In this document: piece by piece, positions 43,752 to 53,984 of the stretch
Layout of the letters: the number at the start of each line of letters is the position of its first letter
Position numbering within the stretch: position 1 is the first letter of the stretch
DNA from: Magicicada septendecula
Taxonomy: Eukaryota; Arthropoda; Insecta; Hemiptera; Cicadidae
Reading direction: 5' to 3'
Assembly (NCBI GenBank): GCA_034769895.1
Contig: CM068367.1
Span: forward strand, 1,313,999,046 to 1,314,063,045
Length of the DNA: 64,000 nt
Program-made: the position numbers and the translations under genes
Notes under the pieces: model-generated
Databases searched by the model: none
What the model was told of the DNA's origin: nothing
Seen by the model: the letters and a program-made list of their open reading frames with translations, nothing else

Positions 43752-44029
43752 GCGCGCGCTTATATTAGACTTGATTAAGTCAAAACAATTTTTTGAAAAT
43801 GCAAAGGTTTTTGGTTTGATATAACAAACAGTATTGCATAAAAATTATTTACTATAATTCGTTAATGACATTTTATTCAGGGCGTTAATTAAATTCTACA
43901 TTTTTAAAAGTATTACGATGAAGTTGTAGAAAACAGGAACTTACAGAAATGAAATGAATGTGTTTAGAGTTTTGTTAAGTTCAAGGAAATCTGTAATATT
44001 ATTGTGTGTAATGTAGTTTAAGTGCTATT
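43512..44029. other. Unassigned DNA with alternating CA/CG run
   Basis: AT-rich. Contains the 43711-43759 alternating purine-pyrimidine tract and nothing coding. Confidence 0.5.
43711..43759 (+). repeat. Alternating (CA)n(CG)n tract
   Basis: Forty-nine consecutive bases alternate pyrimidine and purine, ending in about eleven CG units. This is the sequence type most prone to left-handed Z-DNA and is also mutation-prone. Confidence 0.95.
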
Positions 44030-44171
44030 TCATAGGCGGCGTCCTACGTGGACGACAAAAAATCGCACGCAAGTGCGATCGTGCGATTTCTTCTCAACGT
44101 CTCCCGCGGGGAAAAACTTGTGTCCTACGTAGGCACTTTCTGCTCGCAACGATTTTAGCTCAGTTGCTACC

Positions 44172-44417
44172 ATGCTCTCCGCCGGGAAACGACGTAAGCT
44201 GTTGTTGCTGGACAGTTCAGTACTTACGTACGCGTACTTAAGAAAATTAAGGGAACCGAAAGGCATACGGAAGCCGACGAATGTTATATACGGTGAGAGA
44301 TTAGAGTTTGGCGAGTTTCATCATCTGTATGGAAAATTAAGAGCTTATCCAGAACTATTCCACCATTATACAAGAATGTCTATTGATACTGTTGACTACA
44401 TTGTGAATATAAAATGA
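44172..44417 (+). pseudogene. Harbinger transposase, N-terminal fragment
   Basis: An 81-codon frame with RLEFGEFHHLYGKLRAYPEL then FHHYTRMSIDTVDYIVNI. This is the segment that precedes the catalytic domain in insect PIF/Harbinger transposases (GEFHHL, then FXXYFRMSXXTFDYIL). The frame stops at 44417. No first catalytic Asp follows, so the rest of the protein has been lost or moved. Confidence 0.78.
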
Positions 44418-44706
44418 CATTTAATACATGATACAGGCAGAATTAAAAGTTGCATACTGTTATAAATAGGAAATAATATCTATTAGCATTGTTAAATAAA
44501 TCAGGAAAATCATAGATTAAAAATTATTTTGTTATATTCATTAAAACTGATACGTTTATAATAGCAAACTGACTCATAATAGCAAACAACAAATTAACGT
44601 TATTTCATTAATCACACAAATAAAAAGTAATCAAATGAAATTACCACAATTTTAGAAGAATAATAACATTTTGTAGTACTATTATATTTCTTCAGGAAAG
44701 AACAAG

Positions 44707-45414
44707 TTAATCTAATCCCGTATAGGTAGATACATTTGAACTGTCAAATTGAGTTTGATATTCATAATGCAAGAAGCTGGGCGTGGAAGTTGCGGTAGTT
44801 GAAGCAGACGATGTGGTGGAAGAATAGGAAGGGTAGGTCAGTTCTTCCATTGTTATATTCTGAATCTTGGAACAAACGTTCAGCTTTTGAATTGTATTCA
44901 TTTCTTTAAAGAAGGGCAAAAGAGATTTTAAGAATTGTATCTGGTCAACTTCTCTTTTCTTTAAGAGAGAAATTTTTTCTCGCTCGTTTTTCAAAGTTCC
45001 GCTTCAAAATCTGACATGGGACATGGCTGTTCTTTTCTCTTCTCTATTTTTTTGGTTGGCCGCACAGTATCTGGAAAGATGTAAACTGGAGCCCTTTTTG
45101 GGGGTTGGACTTGAACTGGCTGCGAAGACTGCGACTGAGTATCACATAGCTGATAGCTGTGTGTTGTCTTTGTCCTGAAGATCCTCTGCATGTCTGGTTC
45201 CCTCTTCCTCCTCAATGTTTGCACCCAATCGCACTTCCGTATCTTCAGGAAAGTTCGACTCTGTTTTCCTCGGTGTCACAACGTCTTTTAAAAATAGCAT
45301 GGCATGGAAATAGGACCATTTTCCAGGATATACAGGAGCAGAATCCGCTGAAGCACCAGAAAAGGGTTTGGGAATCTTCTTGTACTCCTTATTGAATTGG
45401 TCCCTTAAACTCAA
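44707..45414 (-). pseudogene. MADF-BESS DNA-binding protein, truncated and frameshifted
   Basis: Minus strand. 45414-45142 holds the second half of a MADF (Myb/SANT-like) domain (SLRDQFNKEYKKIP, then WSYFHAMLFLKDVV). A frameshift near 45220 leads into a basic linker (45224-44991). A second frame change leads to 44994-44707, which holds a BESS motif (DQIQFLKSLLPFFKEMN, then KIQNI). MADF-BESS proteins bind DNA and interact with partners, and they accompany many insect Harbinger transposases. The first half of MADF is missing at the boundary with the transposase DDE piece. Non-functional. Confidence 0.82.
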
Positions 45415-45645
45415 GAACAGTGATGCTGGACATCTTGAGTCAAACTCCGCTCAACTTCCTGGTGGATCACTTCTCCCTAACTCCAGTATAAAAGCACCAT
45501 ACGTTTTCATCGGGTATGAAGGATTTCCTCTGAGGCCTTACTTGATGAGACCTTTTCCAAGAAGACAGCTTGTACTGTCTTGGGTGAGAAAGATGTTTTT
45601 AATTATAGGCTAGCAAGGGCACGAATGGTAGTAGAATGTTCATAC
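45415..45645 (+). pseudogene. Harbinger transposase, C-terminal DDE fragment
   Basis: Encodes KAPYVFIGYEGFPLRPYLMR, the block around the second catalytic Asp (normally GDEAFPL), followed after a frameshift by an NYRLARARMVVE-like stretch containing the Glu region. The Asp has become Tyr, so the copy is catalytically dead. Confidence 0.8.
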
Positions 45646-45682
45646 GATGAGCTGCTGATGTCGGAGAGGATGCTCCCTCTCC

Positions 45683-46150
45683 GACAACATCCAGCCCATC
45701 AGTCTTCTATCTGCTACGTCAAAGGTTTTTGAGCGTCTCGTACGGCGTCAAGTAAGAGACCATCTAATTAACTTTGACGTGCTGGTCTCTGAACAGTTCG
45801 GCTTCCATTTGAGGCATTCCTCCACTCATCAGCTGATGAAAGTGCTGGGATACGTCACGGACGCCGGGTGTCGGAGAGAACAGACCATTGGCTGTTTCTT
45901 TTTTAGTTGTTGACTAAAAAAGCAGACTGCTACCTTCACCTGATTGGTAGCTTTCTGACGGAGAGGACCTTCTGCGTGAGAGTAGGCGATTCTGTCTCTT
46001 CTGAGAAACGAATCACTGCCAGCGTCTCTCAAGGAAGTGTTCTTGGTCCCCTCCAGTTCTCAGTCTACGTTAGCGACGTGCCGAGACAGCCTGGAGTCCA
46101 GGTGGCCCTATTTGTGGACGGCTTGCACGCAGATTTTCTGCACGTGCCGC
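45683..46150 (+). pseudogene. Jockey-like LINE reverse transcriptase fragment
   Basis: Shows NIQPISLLSATSKVFERLVR, then VLVSEQFGFHLRHSSTHQLM, then VSQGSVLGPLQFSVYVSDVP and GVQVALFVDG in order. These are RT fingers and palm of the Jockey/CR1 group. The catalytic ADD has become VDG, and a region between 45880 and 45910 is deleted. It abuts the Harbinger fragment. Confidence 0.82.
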
Positions 46151-46629
46151 GAGGTTCCCAGACAATCCTCTTGTAGCCGGGCTGGGCAGGTACCGTATAC
46201 GTCCAGGTGATTACCTCGGTGGTATACTGCGCTAGTGCAGCTTGGAACTCCAATTCTATGTGGTACGTCTCTGCGACGCACAGCCACACAGACCAGAGTC
46301 AGTCAGTCAGTTGCGTATGTGTTGGCTCCAAAAGAATATTGTCAATCATATCGAATTCCTGTTATCTTCTCTGTTATTGAGAAAGTCCGACAGTTTCTGT
46401 GTCTCTGTTGTTTCCTTCAATTTTCTCTCCAGTATGGTATGGATGGCGGATAACGTTTTGCGTCATCGAATGCAATATTGTGTTCTGTAGTGTTGCTAGA
46501 ATACGTAGATGTGGTCTTTTCTATTAATATATTTCGCGAGATGTTAATGACTTCGATTATTTGCACAATATAACGTACCACTAAAACGTCAATAAATTTG
46601 ACGAACATTTTCGTTGTCAAACGCCTGAC
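46151..46629. other. Unassigned DNA
   Basis: May include more decayed LINE sequence (46150-46330) but no further RT block is clear. Confidence 0.45.
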
Positions 46630-46800
46630 CGAAACTATGGTTTGTAAGTACATATTTCAGTACTCTCGACCGGGCTACTAGGTCGCGCTCACTACGTTTC
46701 GGCCCCACTATTGGATGCCATCTTCAGTGTATCGGAACGCCAATTCCCCCAGTACTGAGGTAAAGATTGAAACGTCTGTAAGCTATGTCAGTAGTACACC
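46630..46800 (-). repeat. Single copy of the 47803-48209 repeat family
   Basis: Shares GGCCCCACTATTGGATGCCA-type sequence, then ATCTTCA and CCCCCAGTACTG, with the left arm at 47830-47910, over roughly 90 bases. The minus strand contains CTGAAGA, a T, a GC-rich stem and GAAA (46697-46727), a degenerate hammerhead-like core with G at the cleavage position. Confidence 0.65.
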
Positions 46801-47802
46801 ACGCCCTAATAGTCCGGCAGAGAATGATATGAACAGTGTCGTAACCGACCGTGAAGCCTTAGAAATTCTTTACGTTTCAGTACTGATATAACTCGAGCGT
46901 AGAGTTAGCACGTTAATTGTGCTCAGAAACAAAAGGAGCTCCAAGTCATATCACAATGTAGACATGTGATAGGTTCGGATGCGCGCGCGCCAGCTTATTT
47001 AAACGTTTCTGTGTTGAATTCTTTGGGTCATTTGAACTGCTGAAATATTTACTTTCTAAAAGTGTTTTACTTAATTTCATTTCATTTTTCTTCCATAATA
47101 CCCACAATAAATCGGTGTCACTTTGGAATGACCTTTTGACAGTGCGAAGCGAAAGCAGCTGGTACATTTGTCACTCTTACAACGCGTTTAGAAACGTTCA
47201 CAGATGACGACGGCAATCTATTATTGGAGCCGAGAAACCGAAACAAAAAACAAATAATGCCAGCGACAAGAGGCAGATGAAGTGTTAATTTCTTTATTTT
47301 GCGTGTTCATTGTTAAGAAGTTTATGTGAGTCTATTTGTAAATACAGACTTAACGTTAAGCTGACAGTGTAGATTAAGCTCCCTAGATTAAGGATCTCCG
47401 AATCTTCTGAATTTATTCTGGTCTCTTCATTGGCTTTCCCACATTTCTTAGAAGGTTGATTGAAGGAGACCCCCCCCCCGCCCACTGTCTATTCCCTTCT
47501 GAAGATCTCTTCCTTTGTTGTATTTCATCAGTTAGGTTATAGACCTACATTTATATCCCTTATTTTTATTCTTAGCCGATCCCGTTTACACAAACTACAG
47601 CGACTACAGAATTTGATCTTCGCGAACAGAATGTGTTATTTATTCCTCTTGTTATCATACTTAAGCACATACTTAAGCGGTTTTCTAGTACTGTTTGTTC
47701 TCTATGGTTCTGCGCAAATCATACAAAGATTATTTGAAACGTATATCATTTGTATCAATTCCTTAAGCTACATTGCCAGAACATGAATGTTATTCCGTGT
47801 TC
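46801..47802. other. Unassigned DNA
   Basis: A C-run at 47471-47479, otherwise nothing recognisable. Confidence 0.5.
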
Positions 47803-48209
47803 GACTGTTGTTAAAGGCAGACGTTTGGGCCCCACCATCGGAAGCTATCTTCAATGTCGGAACAAGCGATTGGCAAGGTGTCCGCTAATTCACCCCAGTA
47901 CTGTGGTAGAGCCTATGTCTTGGCGCACTGAGATGGTCCACTTAAATAACCTTTTCAAACAGCACGATCTAAGCTACAAAGCAGCGTCAACCGATCAGCA
48001 TTAATGAGCCAATCAGGTAGCACTTTATGTTGACTAGTTGACGCTGCTTTGTAGCTTAGATCGTGCTGGTTTGAAAAGCTTATTTAAGTGGGCCTTCTCA
48101 GGACTAACACATAGTCTCTACATTAGCGGACATCTTGCCAATCGTATTTTTCCGACACTGAAGATGGCCTCCGATCGTGGGACCGAAACGCCTGTCTTTA
48201 ACAACAGTC
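47803..48209. mobile_element. Large fold-back element with ~170-190-bp arms
   Basis: Left arm 47803-47990 is the imperfect reverse complement of right arm 48038-48209, around a 47-base centre. The innermost 25 bases match almost exactly. The outer ends are GACTGTTGTTAAAGGCAG and its complement. Right-arm sequence 48158-48196 has a hammerhead-like order of parts, listed separately. No coding sequence. Likely a Penelope-type or fold-back non-autonomous element. Confidence 0.75.
48158..48196 (+). ncRNA. Degenerate hammerhead-like motif in fold-back arm
   Basis: CTGAAGA (the seventh core position may vary in hammerheads), an extra T, a GG/CC-based stem with one C-A mismatch, GAAA (48185-48188), then a two-pair stem III with loop GCCT and a GTC triplet. 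Stem I pairing is poor. The extra T after the core box matches the other two candidates. Confidence 0.3.
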
Positions 48210-49446
48210 AACCGCGGCCTAACAGCCTAGCTAATAATAATTCTAACTATACCATTTATTGTTTACATCTCTGTTCATAAGATTGGTGTGCAAATATGCG
48301 TATAGTAGGTAAAGTGGAATTTGGAAGTATGGACATATCTCTATGGAGTAATGGAATTATCTTTTTTACGATTTTCTTTATAAGACGCGGTAGTATGACC
48401 GTGTGTTTAAATGTTTAAATGCGTTACACAGACGTCACATGCATGAATATAAGACCCGGATGGTCGATAACACTCCGATTTTGTGGTCGGAAAAATCTAG
48501 AGAGGGTAAAAACTCGATTCCATTATGGACTACGGAGTTGTCTTTTTGAAATTACATTATCGTTGACTCGTCTAAGATTGTCGTGAAGAATGAAATTAAA
48601 TAAATTAAATAATTAAATTAATTTTAAAATATTGACTCATAAAAATATGCATTTAGACTTAAAACAACGAATACTTCATACTGAGGTAGTGGAATTACCT
48701 TACATTTTCTCCATTCCCGAGTGTATAACTTTTTTCTGTTGGATGTTTTGGAATTCGGTGGTATACTTGCAGACAAATCATGACGTGCTCGCCTCACTCC
48801 ACCGACAGCTCGCTCGCTCGATCGCTTCCAGCAACTGAGGACGTTATGTTTTGTCTGTAACTATATGAAGAAGAATGTATGACATATGGAAGCGAGTGTA
48901 TCATTATATATTCTTTTTATTATAAACAGAAATGTGCGACCCCCATATTTGTTTATATTTATAAAGACGCTTTCTATTAGGAAAACATTCATCCCCTCCG
49001 CTCTCTTAAAATATTTGAGTAGCAACTCTCGAGCAGTCTGTGCAGTTTAATGTCGTATTACACACATATTACACACACAAATATTATATTATACATAACT
49101 CTCTTGAACTATTAAACAAACTTTCTCTGCTTTTTTACGTGCTGCCTTTGTAACTGTCGTAGTGAAGTCACTAACTTAATATCTGATGAACCAGTTGCTA
49201 CTTTTCCAAAGAGGAAAGGTCTTATCAGAGAAGCAAACACATGAAAAGATTCATTTTCCTGAGACATGCATGCAAATGGAAAGAAATGTTTGAGATCTGA
49301 TTCCATTCGGACGGGTGGATAAGATTTGCAATGACGATGTGCATCCCAAATTTACTCTAAACTATCGAATTAGTGAAGCGTTTTGTCAGTTTTAACTAAA
49401 CTGTTTGGCATTAGTCTGCCTCCCTATTTGTCTGTCTGTACATTCA

Positions 49447-49498
<52 letters not shown>

Positions 49499-51372
49499 CT
49501 CGCTATATCTCTCCTTCCATCTGTCTCTGTCTGTCTGTCTGTCTGTCTCTCTCCCCCTTCTATCTGTCTGTCTATCTATCTATCTACCTCTGTCTGTCTC
49601 TCTGTTTGGGGGATGCTTCACGTTAACTTTTGAATCCGTCAACCGACTTTCGTTAAACGTAACACGCGTGTCCGAACTTTTACCTTTTAACTTTCCGAAC
49701 TTTTTTATTGTTTTTGAAATTGGTCTCCCAAAATAGTAGCGAGAGGTAGAGGAAAACATTCTGAAAAGTTCACAAAAATTCGTGTCGGGTATCATATGAA
49801 AGAGAATTTGAACCAAAATCTGCATATAGTAGTCAAGTTTAGAAATTTCAAAAGTTTTAAGATATTAAGGCCCGGAAAAGGGATAAAAACTTTTTTTTTT
49901 ATTTTGCACATTCATTCGCGTATCTAGAGTAAAGTCTAACTAAAATGCGAGTGTAGTGTTAGCTTTAAAATTTTTTTAAATGAAAAGACACCACATGCCA
50001 AAAAAGGATGTCAGCATTTTGAAAAAAAATTGTTTAAGTTTATGTCGAGCATCGAATTATGAGAAATTTTATTCAAAATTTTATTCGGTATCTTTATTAA
50101 TTTGACAAACTTAATTCCCCTGTAAACCATTATAACAACATTAATGTTAAATCGATTTGATTTTATCTAATAATAAGTGTATTCTTTCGAAATGGTGAGC
50201 GATTTCTACTGTTCAGGGAGTTTACTAACGTAAATAAAAAATTAGAGATTTTAATATAAGTCCAAGTTTATATTAACCACATGGAGTTTCTTACTGTATG
50301 ATATACTGATAATGTAAACACGATATCCGTGCAGAGGTAGATGTCAGTAACAGTTAGCTTCAAAGTACAACAATATTCTGCGACACAATCAAAATAAAAT
50401 CAGTGACTCGAAATATATCTCAAGCATTGTTATTGTTCTGTTTAAAGTGTAAAGAATAAATACATCATTCGCTATCGGTATCGAGAATCAGAAAATACGA
50501 ACGATCACCGATTAAGGCAAAGGTTAATTTCATTGTCTTAAAACGCGAGTTTTTAAATATGTAAGAGACGTCCACGAACAATAGAATGGAGAAACAAACC
50601 GACACTGAATAGAGACAACAATGTAAAACTACTGAAGTCGGAGAAAACAAAACAGAAAATATAAGTGAAACGTAGAAGTATATCCTGCGCATAAGGCGGA
50701 ACAATAGAAAGGGGCAGAGGAGGCCGACCGAGCTAGCGGCTTCCGTATGCATTTCTCAGATATAACGTACAACACAAACGACCGTCTGTCTATAAATACA
50801 CAATATACTGTCAGCGGTAGTGAGTTGTCTTATCTCCGCGCGGTACATGATATGCACTTTGGCTGGATATTGAAAGAAGAAACAAAACATCCACATATAT
50901 TGTCGGCGTGGAAAGAAACCGGCCTAGAAGAGCCTAGCCTAGGTCACTGAAAATGAGATTCGCCCGTTTACTATTTTATGCAAATATCGCCGCTGTCGCT
51001 TCTTGTCGCGAGAAACGAAAATATTCCGTCACAACTGAAACCTACGTGTATTGACCCCGACAATAACGCTTAAATTCACATTACTCGGACTGTATAATTA
51101 AATCTGCATAAACAGCAACGAGACACGACCACCGCTTATGATCACAAACACGACTGTCATAAACGGTTGTGTAATAGCAGGCAAGAAAGGTTCTTTTTTT
51201 TTATAATCGAAGCTTGTTGTTGTAGTTCCCATCCCACCCTTCCATTCAACTACCGTCTCATTAAAATAAATATTTACTAGCGATGAGACGGTTAAATCAT
51301 TTTCACCGTACAGACAGGCGGGTGTTTTAAGAAATCAGGACAGCTACTATATATATAAAGAGTTTCACAAAA
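48210..51372. other. Unassigned DNA with TC and TCTG microsatellites
   Basis: Contains (TC)n at 49450-49494 and adjacent TCTG/TATC repeats to about 49600. No supported gene on either strand. Confidence 0.5.
49450..49494 (+). repeat. (TC)n microsatellite
   Basis: About 22 perfect TC units followed by CTGT and CTAT runs to about 49600. Confidence 0.95.
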
Positions 51373-52200
51373 GGCACTCAGAAACGTAGACAGACAGACA
51401 GAAGATGCACGGGGCGTCTTGCGCCCTGATTTCTGCGCGTTGTCCTGGGCTTGATGAACGCCAGGTACAAACAGGTCAGCGCGGTCGTTTGCTCTGCAAA
51501 AGGAGTTAAAGTGCCGTCCACGAGTACACGATTGAGCATGTACATCATGAGAGCATCGCTGGTTTTACATGCTTCAGCCAATTGCCACGCCGGGGCGCGA
51601 CTCCATGGTCCCCTAGGTCATCGCCCGCAGGAACGTAGAGACGCGCCGACGGGGACACGAGGCTCGATCGCCCGGAGGCGTCGGCTGAAACGAAGAAGTG
51701 GAGCTACACCAGGGCAGTCGGCCCCCGCAAGGAAGGCGTTGCACAACCTCGCGGGAACCCATGTCCCGGGTCGCAGCACTGCCGAGTCGGCAAAGCAGGT
51801 GCTGACGGCGGAGGAATACCAATTTCTGTCACGTCTGCCACACACTGAGCAACATCGGAGTCGGCAAGCCGCAGGTATGGGGCTGCTTTTGGAGCGGGTT
51901 CAAGGATGCCAGAAGGTTGGTTGGAACGATGCACAGGGGTTCATGTGAAGAATTACGGGGGGGGGTCGTCGAACAGCGCCCGAGGGCGCCTGACGCGGCG
52001 TGGGGCGCGGTGCATTGTCCATGATGTTTAGTGGACAGATATGCGGATAAGGGGACTCACCGGCCTTGGGAAACAAATTAGTCGCCAGGGACCAGACGAA
52101 GGCCTCTAGGGTAGGAACACGAAGACCCCGGTGAATAGGGGAATTGCGCACAAACCACGGGGACCCCGAGAGGAAGCGAAGGGTTCTGGAACGCTGACAA
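51373..52200 (-). pseudogene. GC-rich LINE-related block, Jockey-like C-terminus
   Basis: GC content rises sharply over this block compared with both flanks. On the minus strand, 52200-52030 reads VRNSPIHRGLRVPTLEAFV, then SPYPHICPLN. This resembles the extreme C-terminus of Jockey-type LINE ORF2 proteins (IHXDLXVPT, then HXNP). The rest, 52020-51373, has interrupted open frames on both strands and no firm identity. A minus-strand piece at about 51581-51420 is discussed as a finding. Assignment to a LINE is moderate. Confidence 0.45.
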
Positions 52201-52360
52201 CCTACGCCTGTTGGTGGCCGACAGTTAGAAAGGTATAGATAACAAACACGAAAAATAAATCATTGTATTCATGATAAACTGATAATTTACAATAAATTGT
52301 TTTGCACACGATAAATGTAAAATGTATAAAATGTATAAAATTACGAGCGATATAAATTAT

Positions 52361-52417
52361 TATGTATGTATATGTGTGTGTGTGTGTGTGTGTGTATGTG
52401 TGTGCGCGCGCGCGCAT
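52361..52417 (+). repeat. Alternating (TG)n(CG)n tract
   Basis: Fifty-seven bases of strict pyrimidine-purine alternation, TATG then TG then CG units. Confidence 0.95.
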
Positions 52418-52699
52418 TGTTATATTGACAGGAAACCACTGTTTCAAAGAATACGTCCTTTTTTAGATGCAAAGCGCTTTCGGGGACTAGTTGTACCCCC
52501 TTAGTGCTTAGCAGAGTTTCCCAAGGACTGTGGAGAGGGATAATAATATTTCCCAAGTCTCCGATAGGTATTTGCAAAAATATAAAAATGTAAGTATTCT
52601 TTGAAATAGTGGTTTCCTATCACTGTAATAAGTAACATCACTTCAAGCGGATGAAAGAAAGTGAAATAAAAATGTCTTACATTTAAAATGTAAATACAG

Positions 52700-52966
52700 T
52701 TTAAAGGACACATCGTTAGGACGGAAGGCAACCGGATACCTAGGAAGGTACTTTTTAGTCAAATCGAGGGTAGAAGGCCTGTCGGAAGACCCAAGACACG
52801 CTGGATTGACGCAGTGGTGATGGATGCTGATAATTTACTTTAAACAAAACGATTGACATCGATCGCCAAGGACAGAGAAAAATGGAGGCGGACGATTATG
52901 AAGGTTAAGGTTCGACTTCGAACTGTGGCGCTATAGAAGAAGGAGAAGAAGAAGATAGATACAGTA
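52700..52966 (+). pseudogene. LINE 3' tail fragment
   Basis: Encodes FKGHIVRTEGNRIPRKVLF, then GRRPVGRPKTRWIDAVVMD, and DREKWRRTIMK after a stop, followed by a short GAA-rich tail (52937-52957). It is the usual 3' module of an insect LINE. 5'-truncated. Confidence 0.75.
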
Positions 52967-52971
52967 GACCC

Positions 52972-53733
52972 CCGTTATAACGGAGTAATAGAGGCTCTGA
53001 GTTGTCCGTTATATTGTAAGTCCGTTATAACTGTATACAGCAAGTAAGTCTTATAATATGGATATGATTCATTTAAATTTCGTGGATAAAAATAGAAACT
53101 ATTTACTTTTAGTGTATTCATATAAAATAGATAATAGTACAGCAATAAAAAAAAAACAGTTATATCTTATACAAAATACTGTAAACACAGTTGTAATAAG
53201 AACTTAGTCCATTGTAAAGAACAGTTTATATTTTACAGAAATACACATAATTATAGTAAAAACTTCGTCTAATGTCTATCTTTTTCAAAAACAAGACGGC
53301 TATGTGTTAGAATCCCTTTCCATATTTACTGGCTTAAAAAAATTACTATTTTTGTTTCAGATTGATTAGAATTAATTTCTTTAACGGATAACTTAGGAAG
53401 GTGTCGCAAGTGACCATAATAGAACGACATGTTTTCATTTTTTTATTGCTGAACATACTGAATGTTCAAGTGGTATTTTACTTCGTTCACATTATTCAGC
53501 GTTGCTAATCGTAATTTTTAACATTGAAAATGTTTATAAGGACGTGTCGCACATTTGCGGCCGATCGCTGGTGCGTTGTCGAAAATGGGAACTGGTGAGT
53601 TTCCATAGAAACTACTTCTTTGTCGTCAATAACGTAGTACACACATAAAACGTCGCTTATGAATACGACTACATTTAACTTATAATCTGTACATTGGTAA
53701 ATGAAGAATGAATTCATTGATTGGTGAATGAAC

Positions 53734-53774
<41 letters not shown>

Positions 53775-53920
53775 GTTTTATTGAAGCATTTTCAATGCCC
53801 TTCTCTGTGCATTGCATTTGTGAAGTGCCTGTAAATTTTTTATCCTGTTTGTCTTTAATTTTTCAGCATTCCGTGTTTCTTAGAGTTGTCCATTATAAGC
53901 GCGGTCGGTTATAACGGGGG

Positions 53921-53923
<3 letters not shown>
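52972..53923. mobile_element. Tigger/pogo-like non-autonomous DNA element
   Basis: Begins CAGTAGACCCCCGTTATAAC after a TA dinucleotide and closes with GGTTATAACGGGGG at about 53907-53920, giving inverted ends of the CCCCGTTATAAC type. TA target sites and CAGT ends with GTTATAAC are features of pogo/Tigger elements. The right tip has decayed into the adjacent GT microsatellite. No transposase is recognisable inside. Confidence 0.55.
53738..53764 (+). repeat. (AT)n microsatellite
   Basis: About 13 TA units followed by a T-run. Confidence 0.95.

Positions 53924-53972
<49 letters not shown>
53924..53972 (+). repeat. (GT)n microsatellite
   Basis: About 24 perfect GT units between the Tigger-like element and the mariner-type element. 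Confidence 0.97.
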
Positions 53973-53974
<2 letters not shown>

Positions 53975-53984
53975 AATACACAGG

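Larger units (their letters stand above)
44030..45680 (+). mobile_element. PIF/Harbinger DNA transposon, rearranged remnant
   Basis: The left part starts with a GC-rich end (GGCGGCGTCCTACGTGGACG near 44036) and the transposase N-terminus on the plus strand. A MADF-BESS gene follows on the minus strand, then the C-terminal DDE part of the transposase on the plus strand. PIF/Harbinger elements normally carry both a DDE transposase and a second DNA-binding protein. Here the order is scrambled and the middle of the transposase is missing. No right-hand inverted repeat is seen before the Jockey-like LINE at 45683. Confidence 0.75.

Noticed and set aside
51451-51948. 165-codon plus-strand open frame in the GC-rich island
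   Set aside because: GC-rich DNA has few stops. The sequence has no recognisable domain, and LINE-like coding is on the other strand.
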